Positions 34,232-42,934 of a DNA stretch of 64,000 nucleotides are shown piece by piece (positions within the stretch are counted from its first letter, which is position 1; the number at the start of each line of letters is the position of its first letter). The position numbers were made by a program, and so were the translations under genes. Source of the stretch: an uncultured Bacteroidales bacterium (lineage in GTDB: Bacteria; Bacteroidota; Bacteroidia; Bacteroidales; Paludibacteraceae); the NCBI GenBank assembly GCA_902762355.1, contig CACWNR010000003.1, positions 124,001 through 188,000 on the forward strand, in the 5' to 3' direction. The notes below the pieces were generated by a model. It was not told where the DNA came from, ran no database searches, and saw only the letters and a list, made by a program, of their open reading frames with translations.

Positions 34232-37200
34232 TTATTTAACGATTTGCCCCATTACGTTGTAGGTCTTGTCGCCCTTGATGATGAGGATCATACCGTTGCG
34301 CAACATCTTCTCTGCTTTCGCATCGATAGCGGTGTTGTCGATAGCAGTCGGGTCGTTCTCTACGACGTAGATGCAACCATAGTGCCAAGCGCCATCACCG
34401 CTATAGTCAGCACGGAAGTAGATGTCCTGTGCAGAACCGGCATGCTTTTCATCAACAACATAATTGTTGTCTTCGCCCTCCGGGAACCATGCTATGCGAT
34501 AACCGCGATAGTACTCAGCTACTTTCAGTTGATCGTTCTTTTCCAATGCAACGGTTACCTTGCGTTGGCCATCATTGTCCGGTGTACTGAACTCGTATGC
34601 TGCTGACGGAGTCCACTCATTGAAGGTACCCAAGAGGAAGTAACCATCAGCGATGAACTCAGGTCTTTCACCCCAGTAACCCGGGCTGAAGTTACGACCA
34701 GGAACATCTCCACCGGTAATGGTATAGATCATTGACGGCTCGATAATCAACTTATCCGAGTGGTTCCAGAAGTACAGATCATCCGGATCCATGAACGGTT
34801 CTACAACCTCAGGAGCGAAACGTGCGAATGCAATCTGCGTTGCATCCTCCGGAATCTGGCCAACTACGGTGTCACCCGTACCAACGAACCAGTCGGTGAA
34901 GACACCGTCATTCTCCATTTCCTGGCCGTCTCTCCAAGTTACAGCAGCAAACTTAGCGTTATCCATAGTCCACTCTGGACTCAGAACGAGGCGGATGTCT
35001 ACCATCTGGATGGTGTAGAAGTTACCGGTCAGCGTGATGATCGTATCGGTCAAATCAACGGTTACCGTTACATCCTCTTCACCTGCGAGCGCGAACTCGA
35101 TATTTCCAACCTTGGAACAAGCCACGCCTGCTGCTTGCTCGTCACTCAGACGCTCGCAACCGAACCATTGTTGACAATTCGATGCACCACAGCTATCGAG
35201 AACGATCTTCATTTCATAAGTACCTGCGCCTAAGTGCAGTTCATAGGAGTTGCCGTCTACAGGAATTGCATTCGGGTTCCAAGCGAGTTCTTCGCTACCT
35301 ACGAGATTAGCGGTACCGGTGATGAAGAAGTCGTGCTTTTCGAACGGAGCTTGCGGAACAGCTTCCCATGCAGTTACCTCGTCCAACTCAGCCCAAGCAG
35401 TACGGTTGTGACCACCTTCACGAATCTCTACATAGTCCCAACTCCGACCTGCCGTGTATTTATACTCAATACCATTTTTAACGATGTTTTTGGTAATGGT
35501 ATATTGCAGACCTTCTACATGGTTCATCTTCTCAAATGCCCAGCCATTGAACGTACCAGCGATGAAGACACTGTCTGTACCTTCCGGAACAATAACCGTG
35601 AAGACTACATCTTCCGGTTGAACAGTCGGAATGTCCTCTTTTGCATACCAAGCATCAACGTAGTAATACTTGCCGGAATTCCAATCAAGGTCACCGGTCT
35701 GGTTATTACCTTTGTCGCTGAAGATACAGTTCGCATAAGCGCCCTTATCAGCAATGAGTTTGTACACGTCGTGACCATTGATTTGTTCTTCTTCCAGCGT
35801 CATTTCAACGCCCGGCCAATCGGTAGCATCAGCGCTACCACCCCAAAGGTAAACACGTACAGCACCCCAGTCGGCAACATTTACGAAGAAGATCGAGTCT
35901 TTCTCAACCGGAGCCACATAGAAGTTACCCTCTACCGTGAATACCTCATCCTCGGTCTCCGTTGAGCGGATGTAAGTAACCGTAACGTCGCCTTCCTCAT
36001 CCAATGTGAAGGTAATGTTATGGTTGAAGTACTCGTCAACATGCTCAACCAGACCCGGAGTTACCTCTGAAAGCGACTCGAAGCCCTTGCTGCTCTCCCA
36101 TGTACCTTCGGTAGTAATACGCATGATGTAATCACCAGCCGCGAGATGGAGCACTTTCACGTCCTCAAATACTGGAAGCGCGTCCGGAGTCCACTCATAG
36201 CCTTCAGGATCGGCACCTACCAATTCGGCATTACCGATAATGTAGTATTTAGCCTGCGGATCTACGTGGAAGTTACCAATCAGTTTGAAGACTTCCGGTT
36301 GCTCTTCTGCCGCCGGGATATAGATGACCTTAACTTGGCCAGCCTCATCCAGCGAGAAGATGATATTGTCTTCATTTTCGTCTGTACCACGAACGAGACC
36401 TTCCGCTTTCTCGGTCAGCGCATCAAAACCGCGTATTTCGCCGTCTTTCCACTCTCCGCGGAGCGTAAGCTTCATCATGTACTGCTTGTCGGCTTCCAGG
36501 TTGAGAGTCAACGTATCTTGCTCCGACTTGACAGCATCTGCATGCCATTCAAGCTCTTCACCTACAAGAGCCGCATTACCGGTTACATAGAACTTAGCAG
36601 GAGGTTCGGGAGTGTCACCCGGATCTTCAGCAGCTTCAAGTTTTATTTTCTTGTACAACTGAATCGGCTGTTGTGCTGTATATGTATCAGCTTTGAAGAA
36701 GCGGAAACGTTGCTCGTTAGAAGCCTTGTTATAACGCATATATGCTCCAGAAGACCCAACGATATCTACACATTTAGATGTAGCATTGTACGAAATAGCG
36801 TTCTCATAAACGTTAGTAGAACTCTTGTCCAAACCGTTCGAAGTACTTGTTCTGCCGATATAGAGATTACTTGCACTCTTAATCGAGTACGTTGATTTAT
36901 CCGCAATGGCAGCAATCGTAAAGTGCTTTGCAGCAATCGTGTCGTGATAGTCAATTGTGTCATTGTGGATCGTAACAGCAAAACGGCTATATTTACCACC
37001 GATACCAACGTAGTCGGTCGTATTGTTTGCCAAACTACTGTTGAATGCAACAGATTCGTCATCACAAACAATGAGGTACTCACCAGCCCAACTGGTCGGT
37101 TCCTCAGTCACCTTAACATAGACATACTGGTCATCTTCGCCGCCACCTGCAGGAGTATAAACAGCCCATGCGCCGGCATTGTCCCAACCAGAGATGTTGC

Positions 37201-37516
37201 ACAAGTTCTTGTCAGCCTCAATGGTCATGTCCTGAGTCTGGTTCCACTTGTTGCCCCAATTGTTCTCTGCTGCTTCGCCATTCATACGGCAGAAGATGAC
37301 TGATGGATACTTGTCATCGACAGCAGCCTGATAGAGGCCTGTCTCACCTTCAACAGCAGTCATACTGTACCACTCTTCACCGTTATCAAACGCATAAACA
37401 GCGAAACGAGCACCAGCCGACTTCCAATCGTCATTAGGCGCGAGATAGAGCGTCTTAGCCGAAAGACTAAAAACTGCCATCAAAGAGATCATGAATAAAG
37501 AAAGAATTTTTCTCAT
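34232..37516 (-). CDS. Large secreted multidomain protein with starch-binding-like modules and a C-terminal sorting tail
   Basis: 1094 residues with a signal peptide (MRKILSLFMISLMAVFSLSA). Residues about 20-120 and 560-650 (VRVYLWGGSADATDWPGVEM) resemble CBM26-type starch-binding modules; VFIAGTFNGWAFEKMNH resembles CBM20/48; three modules start with FxxGxAxLVG. About 130-290 is a domain shared with the protein at 38712 (SWAGEYLIV...RFRFFK...LYKK). The tail LRNGMILIIKGDKTYNVMGQ resembles short type IX sorting tails. No catalytic domain is recognised; a glucan-binding surface protein is the best reading. TTGTTTAAC lies 16 bases upstream. Confidence 0.72.
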   Translation of the reverse strand: MRKILSLFMISLMAVFSLSAKTLYLAPNDDWKSAGARFAVYAFDNGEEWYSMTAVEGETGLYQAAVDDKYPSVIFCRMNGEAAENNWGNKWNQTQDMTIEADKNLCNISGWDNAGAWAVYTPAGGGEDDQYVYVKVTEEPTSWAGEYLIVCDDESVAFNSSLANNTTDYVGIGGKYSRFAVTIHNDTIDYHDTIAAKHFTIAAIADKSTYSIKSASNLYIGRTSTSNGLDKSSTNVYENAISYNATSKCVDIVGSSGAYMRYNKASNEQRFRFFKADTYTAQQPIQLYKKIKLEAAEDPGDTPEPPAKFYVTGNAALVGEELEWHADAVKSEQDTLTLNLEADKQYMMKLTLRGEWKDGEIRGFDALTEKAEGLVRGTDENEDNIIFSLDEAGQVKVIYIPAAEEQPEVFKLIGNFHVDPQAKYYIIGNAELVGADPEGYEWTPDALPVFEDVKVLHLAAGDYIMRITTEGTWESSKGFESLSEVTPGLVEHVDEYFNHNITFTLDEEGDVTVTYIRSTETEDEVFTVEGNFYVAPVEKDSIFFVNVADWGAVRVYLWGGSADATDWPGVEMTLEEEQINGHDVYKLIADKGAYANCIFSDKGNNQTGDLDWNSGKYYYVDAWYAKEDIPTVQPEDVVFTVIVPEGTDSVFIAGTFNGWAFEKMNHVEGLQYTITKNIVKNGIEYKYTAGRSWDYVEIREGGHNRTAWAELDEVTAWEAVPQAPFEKHDFFITGTANLVGSEELAWNPNAIPVDGNSYELHLGAGTYEMKIVLDSCGASNCQQWFGCERLSDEQAAGVACSKVGNIEFALAGEEDVTVTVDLTDTIITLTGNFYTIQMVDIRLVLSPEWTMDNAKFAAVTWRDGQEMENDGVFTDWFVGTGDTVVGQIPEDATQIAFARFAPEVVEPFMDPDDLYFWNHSDKLIIEPSMIYTITGGDVPGRNFSPGYWGERPEFIADGYFLLGTFNEWTPSAAYEFSTPDNDGQRKVTVALEKNDQLKVAEYYRGYRIAWFPEGEDNNYVVDEKHAGSAQDIYFRADYSGDGAWHYGCIYVVENDPTAIDNTAIDAKAEKMLRNGMILIIKGDKTYNVMGQIVK

Positions 37517-37606
37517 GATAATTGATTTTTTGGTTAAACAATAAAGTTAATTAATAATTTTTACGTATAGTAGCGTCATAAAGACCCTATTATTCAAAAT
37601 TCGCGG

Positions 37607-37637
37607 CAAAGATACGAAAAAAAAATGACACACGCAA
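37607..37637 (-). promoter_or_regulatory. Promoter of the 1094-residue protein gene
   Basis: Minus strand TTG (37637-37635), 20 bases, TATCTTTG (37614-37607). Confidence 0.78.
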
Positions 37638-37655
37638 GCGCGCATGTCATTTTTT
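37619..37655 (-). terminator. Terminator of the upstream secreted protein gene
   Basis: AAAAATGACA and TGTCATTTTT flank GC-rich CACGCAAGCGCGCA; T-run on the minus strand. The terminator overlaps the next promoter's spacer. Confidence 0.7.
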
Positions 37656-37718
37656 CTAATTTTTTCGTAAATTACTTTACGATAGCACCTTGCATAAAGA
37701 TGCCGTTGACACCCAGCA

Positions 37719-38645
37719 TTAGAGCTGTGCGCCAAGAGCGTTGTACTTAACGCCGTTCTTCATGATGATGAGTTGACCGGCATTGAGGACCTTATGGGTT
37801 AGGGGTGAGGGGTTACCGGTTACGGAATCAAGACCTTCCTCTTGAGGATCGGGATCGATCGGATCGGGAGCTACGTAGTAGTCGTACTCGGCGGAATGGG
37901 TCGTGAGGAACTCAAAGATCTCGCCTTCCGTAGAGGTAAAGGAACCGGCCAGATTGAGCGTTGCGGTACCGGAGGTTTGGTCGATATCGGTCATGACGAT
38001 GGTTACTTCACCGTCCACAAAGAGGGTGTCCTTGATTTCGCCGTTCTCGTAGATGGCCAGATACGAACTCTCTACATCCAAGGTGAAGTCCTGATAGGAG
38101 TAAGTGCCGTTGAGATAGTTGGGATCGTCGGGGGTTACGTAGAACTCGAGCAGGATACCGTTGGAGGTGGGGGTGTTATACTCATCGAGGTCGCAGGTAT
38201 AGAGTTTGATACTGGTGAGCTCCATATCCTCGAAGTACTCATTCGAGACCTCAACGGTGGCATAGTCGAAGTCAAGGTACTGCACTTCCTGGAGGCGGAA
38301 ATAGCCATAGAACCAATCGTCGCCCTCGCCGTCTCCGTTGGGACGGAAGTAGATATCATACGCGCCCCATTTAGGCACAATATAGTTTTCTGCTACGGAA
38401 TAGGAAGGATAGTAGGTGACATCTTCGCTGCCCTCGATGGGGCTGATGACCTTGATACCCCCACCCGCCGGAAGACGTATACCGCGAAGGATGTACTCGC
38501 CCGGGGTGTCGGGGATGGGCGCGAAATGGTAATCATCATAGCAGACATCGTCCCAACCTAAGAAATAACCGGTGAGGTAGTACTCGGTAGCCATGATGCT
38601 GCCGGTGAAGACGATGGCAGCAATAAGAGATAAGATTTTTTTCAT
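37719..38645 (-). CDS. Secreted beta-rich protein with C-terminal sorting tail (tail frameshifted)
   Basis: 308 residues, signal peptide MKKILSLIAAIVFTGSIMA, then two beta-rich regions (about 20-120 and 120-255; the latter with VTIVMTDIDQTSGTATLNLAGSF). The protein ends NAGQLIIMKNGVKYNALG then AQL and a stop. In the -1 frame the DNA continues to ...FMQGAIVK and a stop, resembling the ending of its neighbours (GQIVK, GTILK), so the natural tail may be frameshifted. A heptanucleotide array codes GNPSPLTHK before the tail. No enzymatic motif recognised. Confidence 0.68.
   Translation of the reverse strand: MKKILSLIAAIVFTGSIMATEYYLTGYFLGWDDVCYDDYHFAPIPDTPGEYILRGIRLPAGGGIKVISPIEGSEDVTYYPSYSVAENYIVPKWGAYDIYFRPNGDGEGDDWFYGYFRLQEVQYLDFDYATVEVSNEYFEDMELTSIKLYTCDLDEYNTPTSNGILLEFYVTPDDPNYLNGTYSYQDFTLDVESSYLAIYENGEIKDTLFVDGEVTIVMTDIDQTSGTATLNLAGSFTSTEGEIFEFLTTHSAEYDYYVAPDPIDPDPQEEGLDSVTGNPSPLTHKVLNAGQLIIMKNGVKYNALGAQL
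37795..37822 (-). repeat. Heptanucleotide array (family A) before the sorting tail
   Basis: Plus-strand units GGGTTAG, GGGTGAG, GGGTTAC, CGGTTAC: a different sequence from the ATTGGTG arrays but again a 7-base period. Confidence 0.7.
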
Positions 38646-38660
38646 GCTTTTGGTGAGGAT

Positions 38661-38702
38661 AAATAAAAAGAACGGGGCGAAATCGTCCCATTCTTTTTAT
38701 TT
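38661..38702 (-). terminator. Terminator of the 38712-40184 gene
   Basis: AAATAAAAAGAAC...GCGA pairs with TCGT...TTCTTTTTATTT across a 2-base loop with one mismatch and one G-T pair. Confidence 0.8.
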
Positions 38703-38711
38703 GGTTAGACC

Positions 38712-40184
38712 TTATTTCAGGATTGTACCGGTAGCGTCGTAGCGAACGCCGTTCTTGATGATAACGAGTTGGCCGTTCTCGATGCGCTTGATAGCCTTGA
38801 TCTCAGCAGCGGTGTTGCTGATAGCGGTCGGAGAAGACTCAGCAAGACCCGTTACGATAATTTCAGGAGCAGTACCGTTGTAAACGATATAGATACCCTC
38901 TACATCATAGTTGCCTTCAGCCGTCGGCTTCAACGAATTGGTAGCGCCGTACAGTTGTACATCCTCAAAGATGTAATATTTGTTGTTGTTAGCGGTAGCT
39001 TCAACGTTCTTGTAACTGATAAAGCGGTTGATGTTAGCATCCGTCGGTTTCTCTGTCAGCAAAGTCGGAACCGGAGCGACACCATCGGTAGCCTCAACAG
39101 CGTTAGTCGGGATGATCTCATCTTGGTTCTTGTTTACATAATAAGTAGCCTTCTGGCCAGAGAGAACCTTACCAGCGGTGAGCGTACCATCGTAGTAAGT
39201 CTTGTTTGCATCATACATTACAAGAGCTACACCATCCTCATCGATAACGTAAGTGCTCCTATTGGTAGCAAAGATAACGGTGAGGTCTTTGAGAGTAACT
39301 TCTGTAGTCGGTTTGTCAGTAAGGAATTGTGTCAAAGAGATCGGAGTTACAACCGGAGCTTCTTTCTTTTGGTTAAGGATGCAATCTTCGAACCAACCCT
39401 CACCACCATCATAATTCGGGCGGAAGTAAACGGTGTAGTCACCAGCTTCGTTGATGGTGCAGTTTTTGTCTTCGCCACCACCAGGATACCAACCGGCCGG
39501 AGCACCGTCAACAACTGCGCGAACCTTGAACGAGCTATTAGCAGCGAAAGTAAATTCAAGCATGTACTCTACACCTTCAGCCTGGGCGTTAGCCTCGAAC
39601 TTATACGCAGCAGCCGGAGTCCACTCATTCATTGTACCAACGAGATAGTAACCATCAGCCAGTTGCTCAGGCTCGTCGCCGCCTTCTAATTTATAGAGGG
39701 CAACGTTCTGTTGACCGCTCTTGTAATAGCGGAAACGAAGTTGGTTGTTGGCATAGTTATACTTCATTGTAACCGTACCACCCTCCAGCACAACAGCCGG
39801 AACCAAATCATCAAGGCTATTTACAATAGCTTCATTGCTTGCTACCAAACTATTTGCATAAGACGTAGCGCCAATGTATTTACCACTAGCAGCCTGAATA
39901 GAATAGCCACCTTCTACAGCAGCGATAGTAAATTCAGCATTGGTCAAATTAACAGAACCAGCGATTTCATTGTCCACAATTGTAACAGCAAGACCGTTTT
40001 CAGTAGCATCAAGGGATGTCAGACCGCCATTGAAAGCAACAGCAGCGTGGGTGTTATCACCTTCGTAAACAATAAGATACTGGCCAGCCCAGTCAGCGGG
40101 AGCAGAAGTAACTTTCACATACTTACCTGCCATCATGCTACCTGCGAAGAGCACGGCAGCGATTAAAGAGAAGAATTTTCTCAT
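38712..40184 (-). CDS. Secreted protein with shared beta domain, SusE/F-like module and sorting tail
   Basis: 490 residues from MRKFFSLIAAVLFAGSMMA at 40184. Residues about 20-165 form the domain shared with the 1094-residue protein (APADWAGQYLIVYEGDN, FTIAAVEGGYSIQAASGKYIG, LRFRYYKSGQQNVALYKL). Then YYLVGTMNEWTPAAAYKF, like SusE/F starch-binding modules, and a C-terminal domain (about 280-450) similar to OB-like nuclease accessory regions. Tail: RIENGQLVIIKNGVRYDATG. Surface exposure via type IX secretion is inferred. Confidence 0.72.
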   Translation of the reverse strand: MRKFFSLIAAVLFAGSMMAGKYVKVTSAPADWAGQYLIVYEGDNTHAAVAFNGGLTSLDATENGLAVTIVDNEIAGSVNLTNAEFTIAAVEGGYSIQAASGKYIGATSYANSLVASNEAIVNSLDDLVPAVVLEGGTVTMKYNYANNQLRFRYYKSGQQNVALYKLEGGDEPEQLADGYYLVGTMNEWTPAAAYKFEANAQAEGVEYMLEFTFAANSSFKVRAVVDGAPAGWYPGGGEDKNCTINEAGDYTVYFRPNYDGGEGWFEDCILNQKKEAPVVTPISLTQFLTDKPTTEVTLKDLTVIFATNRSTYVIDEDGVALVMYDANKTYYDGTLTAGKVLSGQKATYYVNKNQDEIIPTNAVEATDGVAPVPTLLTEKPTDANINRFISYKNVEATANNNKYYIFEDVQLYGATNSLKPTAEGNYDVEGIYIVYNGTAPEIIVTGLAESSPTAISNTAAEIKAIKRIENGQLVIIKNGVRYDATGTILK

Positions 40185-40256
40185 GATTTTAAAAGTTTTA
40201 GTTAAACAAAAAGTTGATTGTATTATTGATAAAATCAATATTTTTCAATTCCGGTG

Positions 40257-40287
40257 CAAAGTTACTGCTTTTTTTTGACATATGCAA
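40257..40287 (-). promoter_or_regulatory. Promoter of the 38712-40184 gene
   Basis: Minus strand TTG (40287-40285), 20 bases including GTC and an A-tract, TAACTTTG (40264-40257). Nearly identical to the murI and tRNA-Cys promoters. Confidence 0.83.
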
Positions 40288-40459
40288 ATATATTTGCACT
40301 TTTTTAGAAAGAAAAAAACACACAAAAAGTATATATATACTATGTATATATATAGTATATGTAACAAAATTGCCATTTTTGGCTAAGTATCTTATGGGTA
40401 TCCTATGGGAATTATATGGGTATCCTGTGGTAAGCCTACTACGAAATGAGGGCAAGGTG
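40288..40459. repeat. AT palindromes in the gap before the BASS gene
   Basis: AGTATATATATACT (40328-40341) and a neighbouring TATATATATAGTATAT give nested palindromes. Further on TATGGGTATCC occurs twice around TATGGGAATT (about 40392-40432). No gene is visible. Confidence 0.5.
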
Positions 40460-41443
40460 CTATTTTTTATGTGCAACAAAGAAGAGTTGGGCGGAATTGA
40501 AGAGGTTCTGCCAGATGATATACGCCGCGGCTCCGAGGGCAGAGAGGGGGTCGAGGTAGGTCTGCGCCATCCAGACGCCGAGGGAGGTGTTTTTTTGTCC
40601 AAAAGCCTGACCGGCGGTGATGGACGAGACCTCATTCATGTTTTTCGGTGCAGCAGCAGGGTTGATGAGGACATCTTGGTAGTCCTTGCCCTTGCTGGGA
40701 GCCGGTAGCCAGTAACCGATCAGTTTGCCGAGACCGAACTGAAGGAGGCAGATAAAGAAGGAGGCAATTAGAAGATAGATGATAGATGATAGATAAACCT
40801 CAAAGTTTGCCACAACTGTTTCCGTGACCACCGAGGTGAGGACGGTGATGGAGCAGACCCAGAGATAGAAGGGGACGACGGCTATTTTGACAGGCAAGAC
40901 GAACTCTTTTTGCATACGCCATTTATAGATGAGACGGACTGCCCACGCGGAGAAGAAGGGTCCCAGTAAGAGGGGAGCAACGCGGGATAGGATGAGCAGG
41001 AAGGCAGGCCAGAAAGTCATGTCAGCGGCGGGGTTGATGAGCGGGAAAGTAGCGGGTACGATGATGGCCGTGGCGAAGTTTGAGAGGAGCGTGAAGGTGG
41101 TGAGGTTCTGGATAGAACCGCCCATCTTACCGGCGATGATCGGTGCAGCGGTGGCGGTCGGCATGATGAAACACATGAGGAGTCCCTGCGCGAGGACGGG
41201 GTCACCGGAGAGGCGGAGGGTCAGCGTGTAGGTCAGGAAGGAGAACAGGAGTTGTGCGGCGAGTACGACTCCATGCCATTTATGCAGACGCAGGTCGAGG
41301 GGGTTGACCTTGCAGAAGGTAAAAAAGAGCATGAAGAAGATGAGCCAGGGGAGGATGGGCTTGAGGGGCAAGAGCCAGGGATAAAAGACTGCTCCGATGA
41401 GCATGCTCAACCATAACGCATTGGAATCGAAGAATTTTCTCAT
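40460..41443 (-). CDS. Bile acid:sodium symporter (BASS) family transporter
   Basis: 327 residues, about ten hydrophobic helices. Typical BASS regions are FIMPTATAAPIIAGKMGGS and GQAFGQKNTSLGVWMAQTYL near the C-terminal crossover. The substrate is unknown; bacterial BASS members carry bile acids, pantoate or other organic anions. A TAGATGA heptamer repeat (about 40774-40797) encodes part of a membrane helix (YLSSIIYLLIAS). Confidence 0.82.
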   Translation of the reverse strand: MRKFFDSNALWLSMLIGAVFYPWLLPLKPILPWLIFFMLFFTFCKVNPLDLRLHKWHGVVLAAQLLFSFLTYTLTLRLSGDPVLAQGLLMCFIMPTATAAPIIAGKMGGSIQNLTTFTLLSNFATAIIVPATFPLINPAADMTFWPAFLLILSRVAPLLLGPFFSAWAVRLIYKWRMQKEFVLPVKIAVVPFYLWVCSITVLTSVVTETVVANFEVYLSSIIYLLIASFFICLLQFGLGKLIGYWLPAPSKGKDYQDVLINPAAAPKNMNEVSSITAGQAFGQKNTSLGVWMAQTYLDPLSALGAAAYIIWQNLFNSAQLFFVAHKK

Positions 41444-41458
41444 GATTGATATGGTATA

Positions 41459-41612
41459 GAAAAAAACATATAAAACCCTGATTAATTATTTTAAGTACTA
41501 TGTACTTGTAAGTCTTCGCTCGGATAACTTACTTTTAAATAAATTTAACGTAACTTATCCAATCAAATCCTTATCTCTACCGAGATTAAAATAATTAATC
41601 AGCAAAAACATA
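41459..41612. repeat. Family C palindromic element, copy 1
   Basis: Core 41478-41602 (125 bases). A 17-base perfect outer stem starts CTGATTAATTATTTTAA. Inside are a GTAC hairpin (AAGTACTATGTACTT), GGATAACTTAC facing GTAACTTATCC, CTCGG facing CCGAG, and central AAATAAATTT. AAAAACATA-type A-rich flanks lie on both sides. It lies between dus and the BASS gene. Confidence 0.85.
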
Positions 41613-41624
41613 AAAAATATTTTT

Positions 41625-42764
41625 TTATTCGTTGTTAGTGCCCCACTGAGCGACGATGTCGTCCATGATGGTAAATACCTCTTGGAGGGTGTCGGCGCGG
41701 AGGAGGGCGATGCGGGTTTGCTTGAAGTTATCGAGGCCTTTGAAGACCGGGGATGCCGCAAAATGACGACGGGAATGGACAATGCCTTTGCGTTCGTCGT
41801 TGCCACACCAGGTAATGGAAGCAAGGACGTGTTCCTTCAGAACAGCGACTTTTTCTTCCATTGACCGCGGCGGAGCCGCTGTAAGACCGGCTGCGCCTGT
41901 AAGACCGTTACACTGTAAGACCGGCTTCTGGCCTGTAAGATAATCGCGCATCTCGGCGAAGAGCCAGGGGGCACCGAATGTGGCGCGGCCGACCATGATG
42001 GCGTCCACGCCGTAACGATCGAAACATTCTTTCGCGCGCTCGGGTGTACACACGTCCCCGTTCCCTATGATAGGTATGTGTATGCGCGGGTTGGACTTGA
42101 CTTCGCCGATGAGTGTCCAGTCGGCTTCGCCGCGGTACATCTGGCTGCGCGTACGGCCGTGAATAGCGAGTTCGGTGATGCCGCAATCCTGCAAAGCAAG
42201 AGATAAATCGACGATGAAAGTCGATTTATGACCGGCTTCGCCTGTAAGACCGTTAGCACTGTAAGACCGCTCCGCTGTAAGACCGCTAACGCTGTAAGAT
42301 TTTTGTAAGCCAAGAGGATTTTCTCTTGGAATCAGGTCGTTCTCATCCCATCCGAGGCGGGTTTTGGCGGTGACGGGTGTATGAACAGCATTGACGACAG
42401 CTTTGGTTATCTCGAGCATCTTTGGTACGTCGCGTAGTAGTCCTGCCCCTGCACCTTTGCCGGCGACTTTCTTGACCGGACAGCCGAAATTGATATCGAT
42501 GAAATCGGGTTTGGCGGTCTCCACGATACGTGCAGCTTCCGCCATCGAGTCGGGTTCACGGCCGTAGATCTGGATGGCTACGGGTCGCTCCTCGTCGTGG
42601 ATGGTGAGTTTGCGGGTGGTGGAGGCGATGTCACGCACGAGGGCATCGGCGTTGACGAACTCCGTGTAAACGCGATCCGCTCCGTAACGCTTACATAACG
42701 CTCTAAATGCAGGATCCGTTACATCCTCCATCGGAGCGAGATATAATGGGTATTTATTATTCAT
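41625..42764 (-). CDS. dus: tRNA-dihydrouridine synthase with two repeat-coded inserts
   Basis: 379 residues. TIM-barrel Dus motifs: LYLAPMEDVTDPAFR (FMN), INFGCPVKKVAGKGAGAGLL with catalytic Cys95, IHGRTRSQMYRGEADW, PIIGNGDV and MVGRATFGAPWLF. It reduces uridine to dihydrouridine in tRNA. Two inserts, about residues 153-180 (SYSVSGLTAERSYSANGLTG) and 276-299 (QCNGLTGAAGLTAAPP), come from family B arrays and lie in loops between conserved strands. Confidence 0.92.
   Translation of the reverse strand: MNNKYPLYLAPMEDVTDPAFRALCKRYGADRVYTEFVNADALVRDIASTTRKLTIHDEERPVAIQIYGREPDSMAEAARIVETAKPDFIDINFGCPVKKVAGKGAGAGLLRDVPKMLEITKAVVNAVHTPVTAKTRLGWDENDLIPRENPLGLQKSYSVSGLTAERSYSANGLTGEAGHKSTFIVDLSLALQDCGITELAIHGRTRSQMYRGEADWTLIGEVKSNPRIHIPIIGNGDVCTPERAKECFDRYGVDAIMVGRATFGAPWLFAEMRDYLTGQKPVLQCNGLTGAAGLTAAPPRSMEEKVAVLKEHVLASITWCGNDERKGIVHSRRHFAASPVFKGLDNFKQTRIALLRADTLQEVFTIMDDIVAQWGTNNE
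41863..41942 (-). repeat. Family B array in dus, 3' copy
   Basis: Plus-strand units GACCGCGGCGGAGCCGCTGTAA, GACCGGCTGCGCCTGTAA, GACCGTTACACTGTAA and GACCGGCTTCTGGCCTGTAA. Confidence 0.85.
42231..42308 (-). repeat. Family B array in dus, 5' copy
   Basis: Plus-strand units GACCGGCTTCGCCTGTAA, GACCGTTAGCACTGTAA, GACCGCTCCGCTGTAA, GACCGCTAACGCTGTAA, then GATTTTTGTAA. GACCG and TGTAA are fixed; the middle varies as a small self-complementary arm. Confidence 0.9.
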
Positions 42765-42770
42765 TAAAAG

Positions 42771-42927
42771 AAAAATTATAATAAAAATAGATGATTGATT
42801 TTTAGTACTACGTACCTATAAGTCTTTGCTTGAATAACTTACCTACAAATAAATTTGATGTAACTTATCCAACCAAAACCTTATTTCTATCGAATTAAAA
42901 TCAATCATCCAAAAACACCAAAAATAC
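42771..42927. repeat. Family C palindromic element, copy 2
   Basis: Core 42790-42909 (120 bases). The 13-base perfect outer stem starts GATGATTGATTTT, different from copy 1 but still fully paired. Inner parts keep TAGTACTACGTAC, AATAACTTAC facing GTAACTTAT, and AAATAAATTT. Between dus and pgpH. Confidence 0.85.
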
Positions 42928-42934
42928 TTTATAT

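Noticed and set aside
40288-40459. AT palindrome considered as an intrinsic terminator
   Set aside because: The stem is almost purely A-T, and neither side carries a proper T-run after a GC-rich stem.
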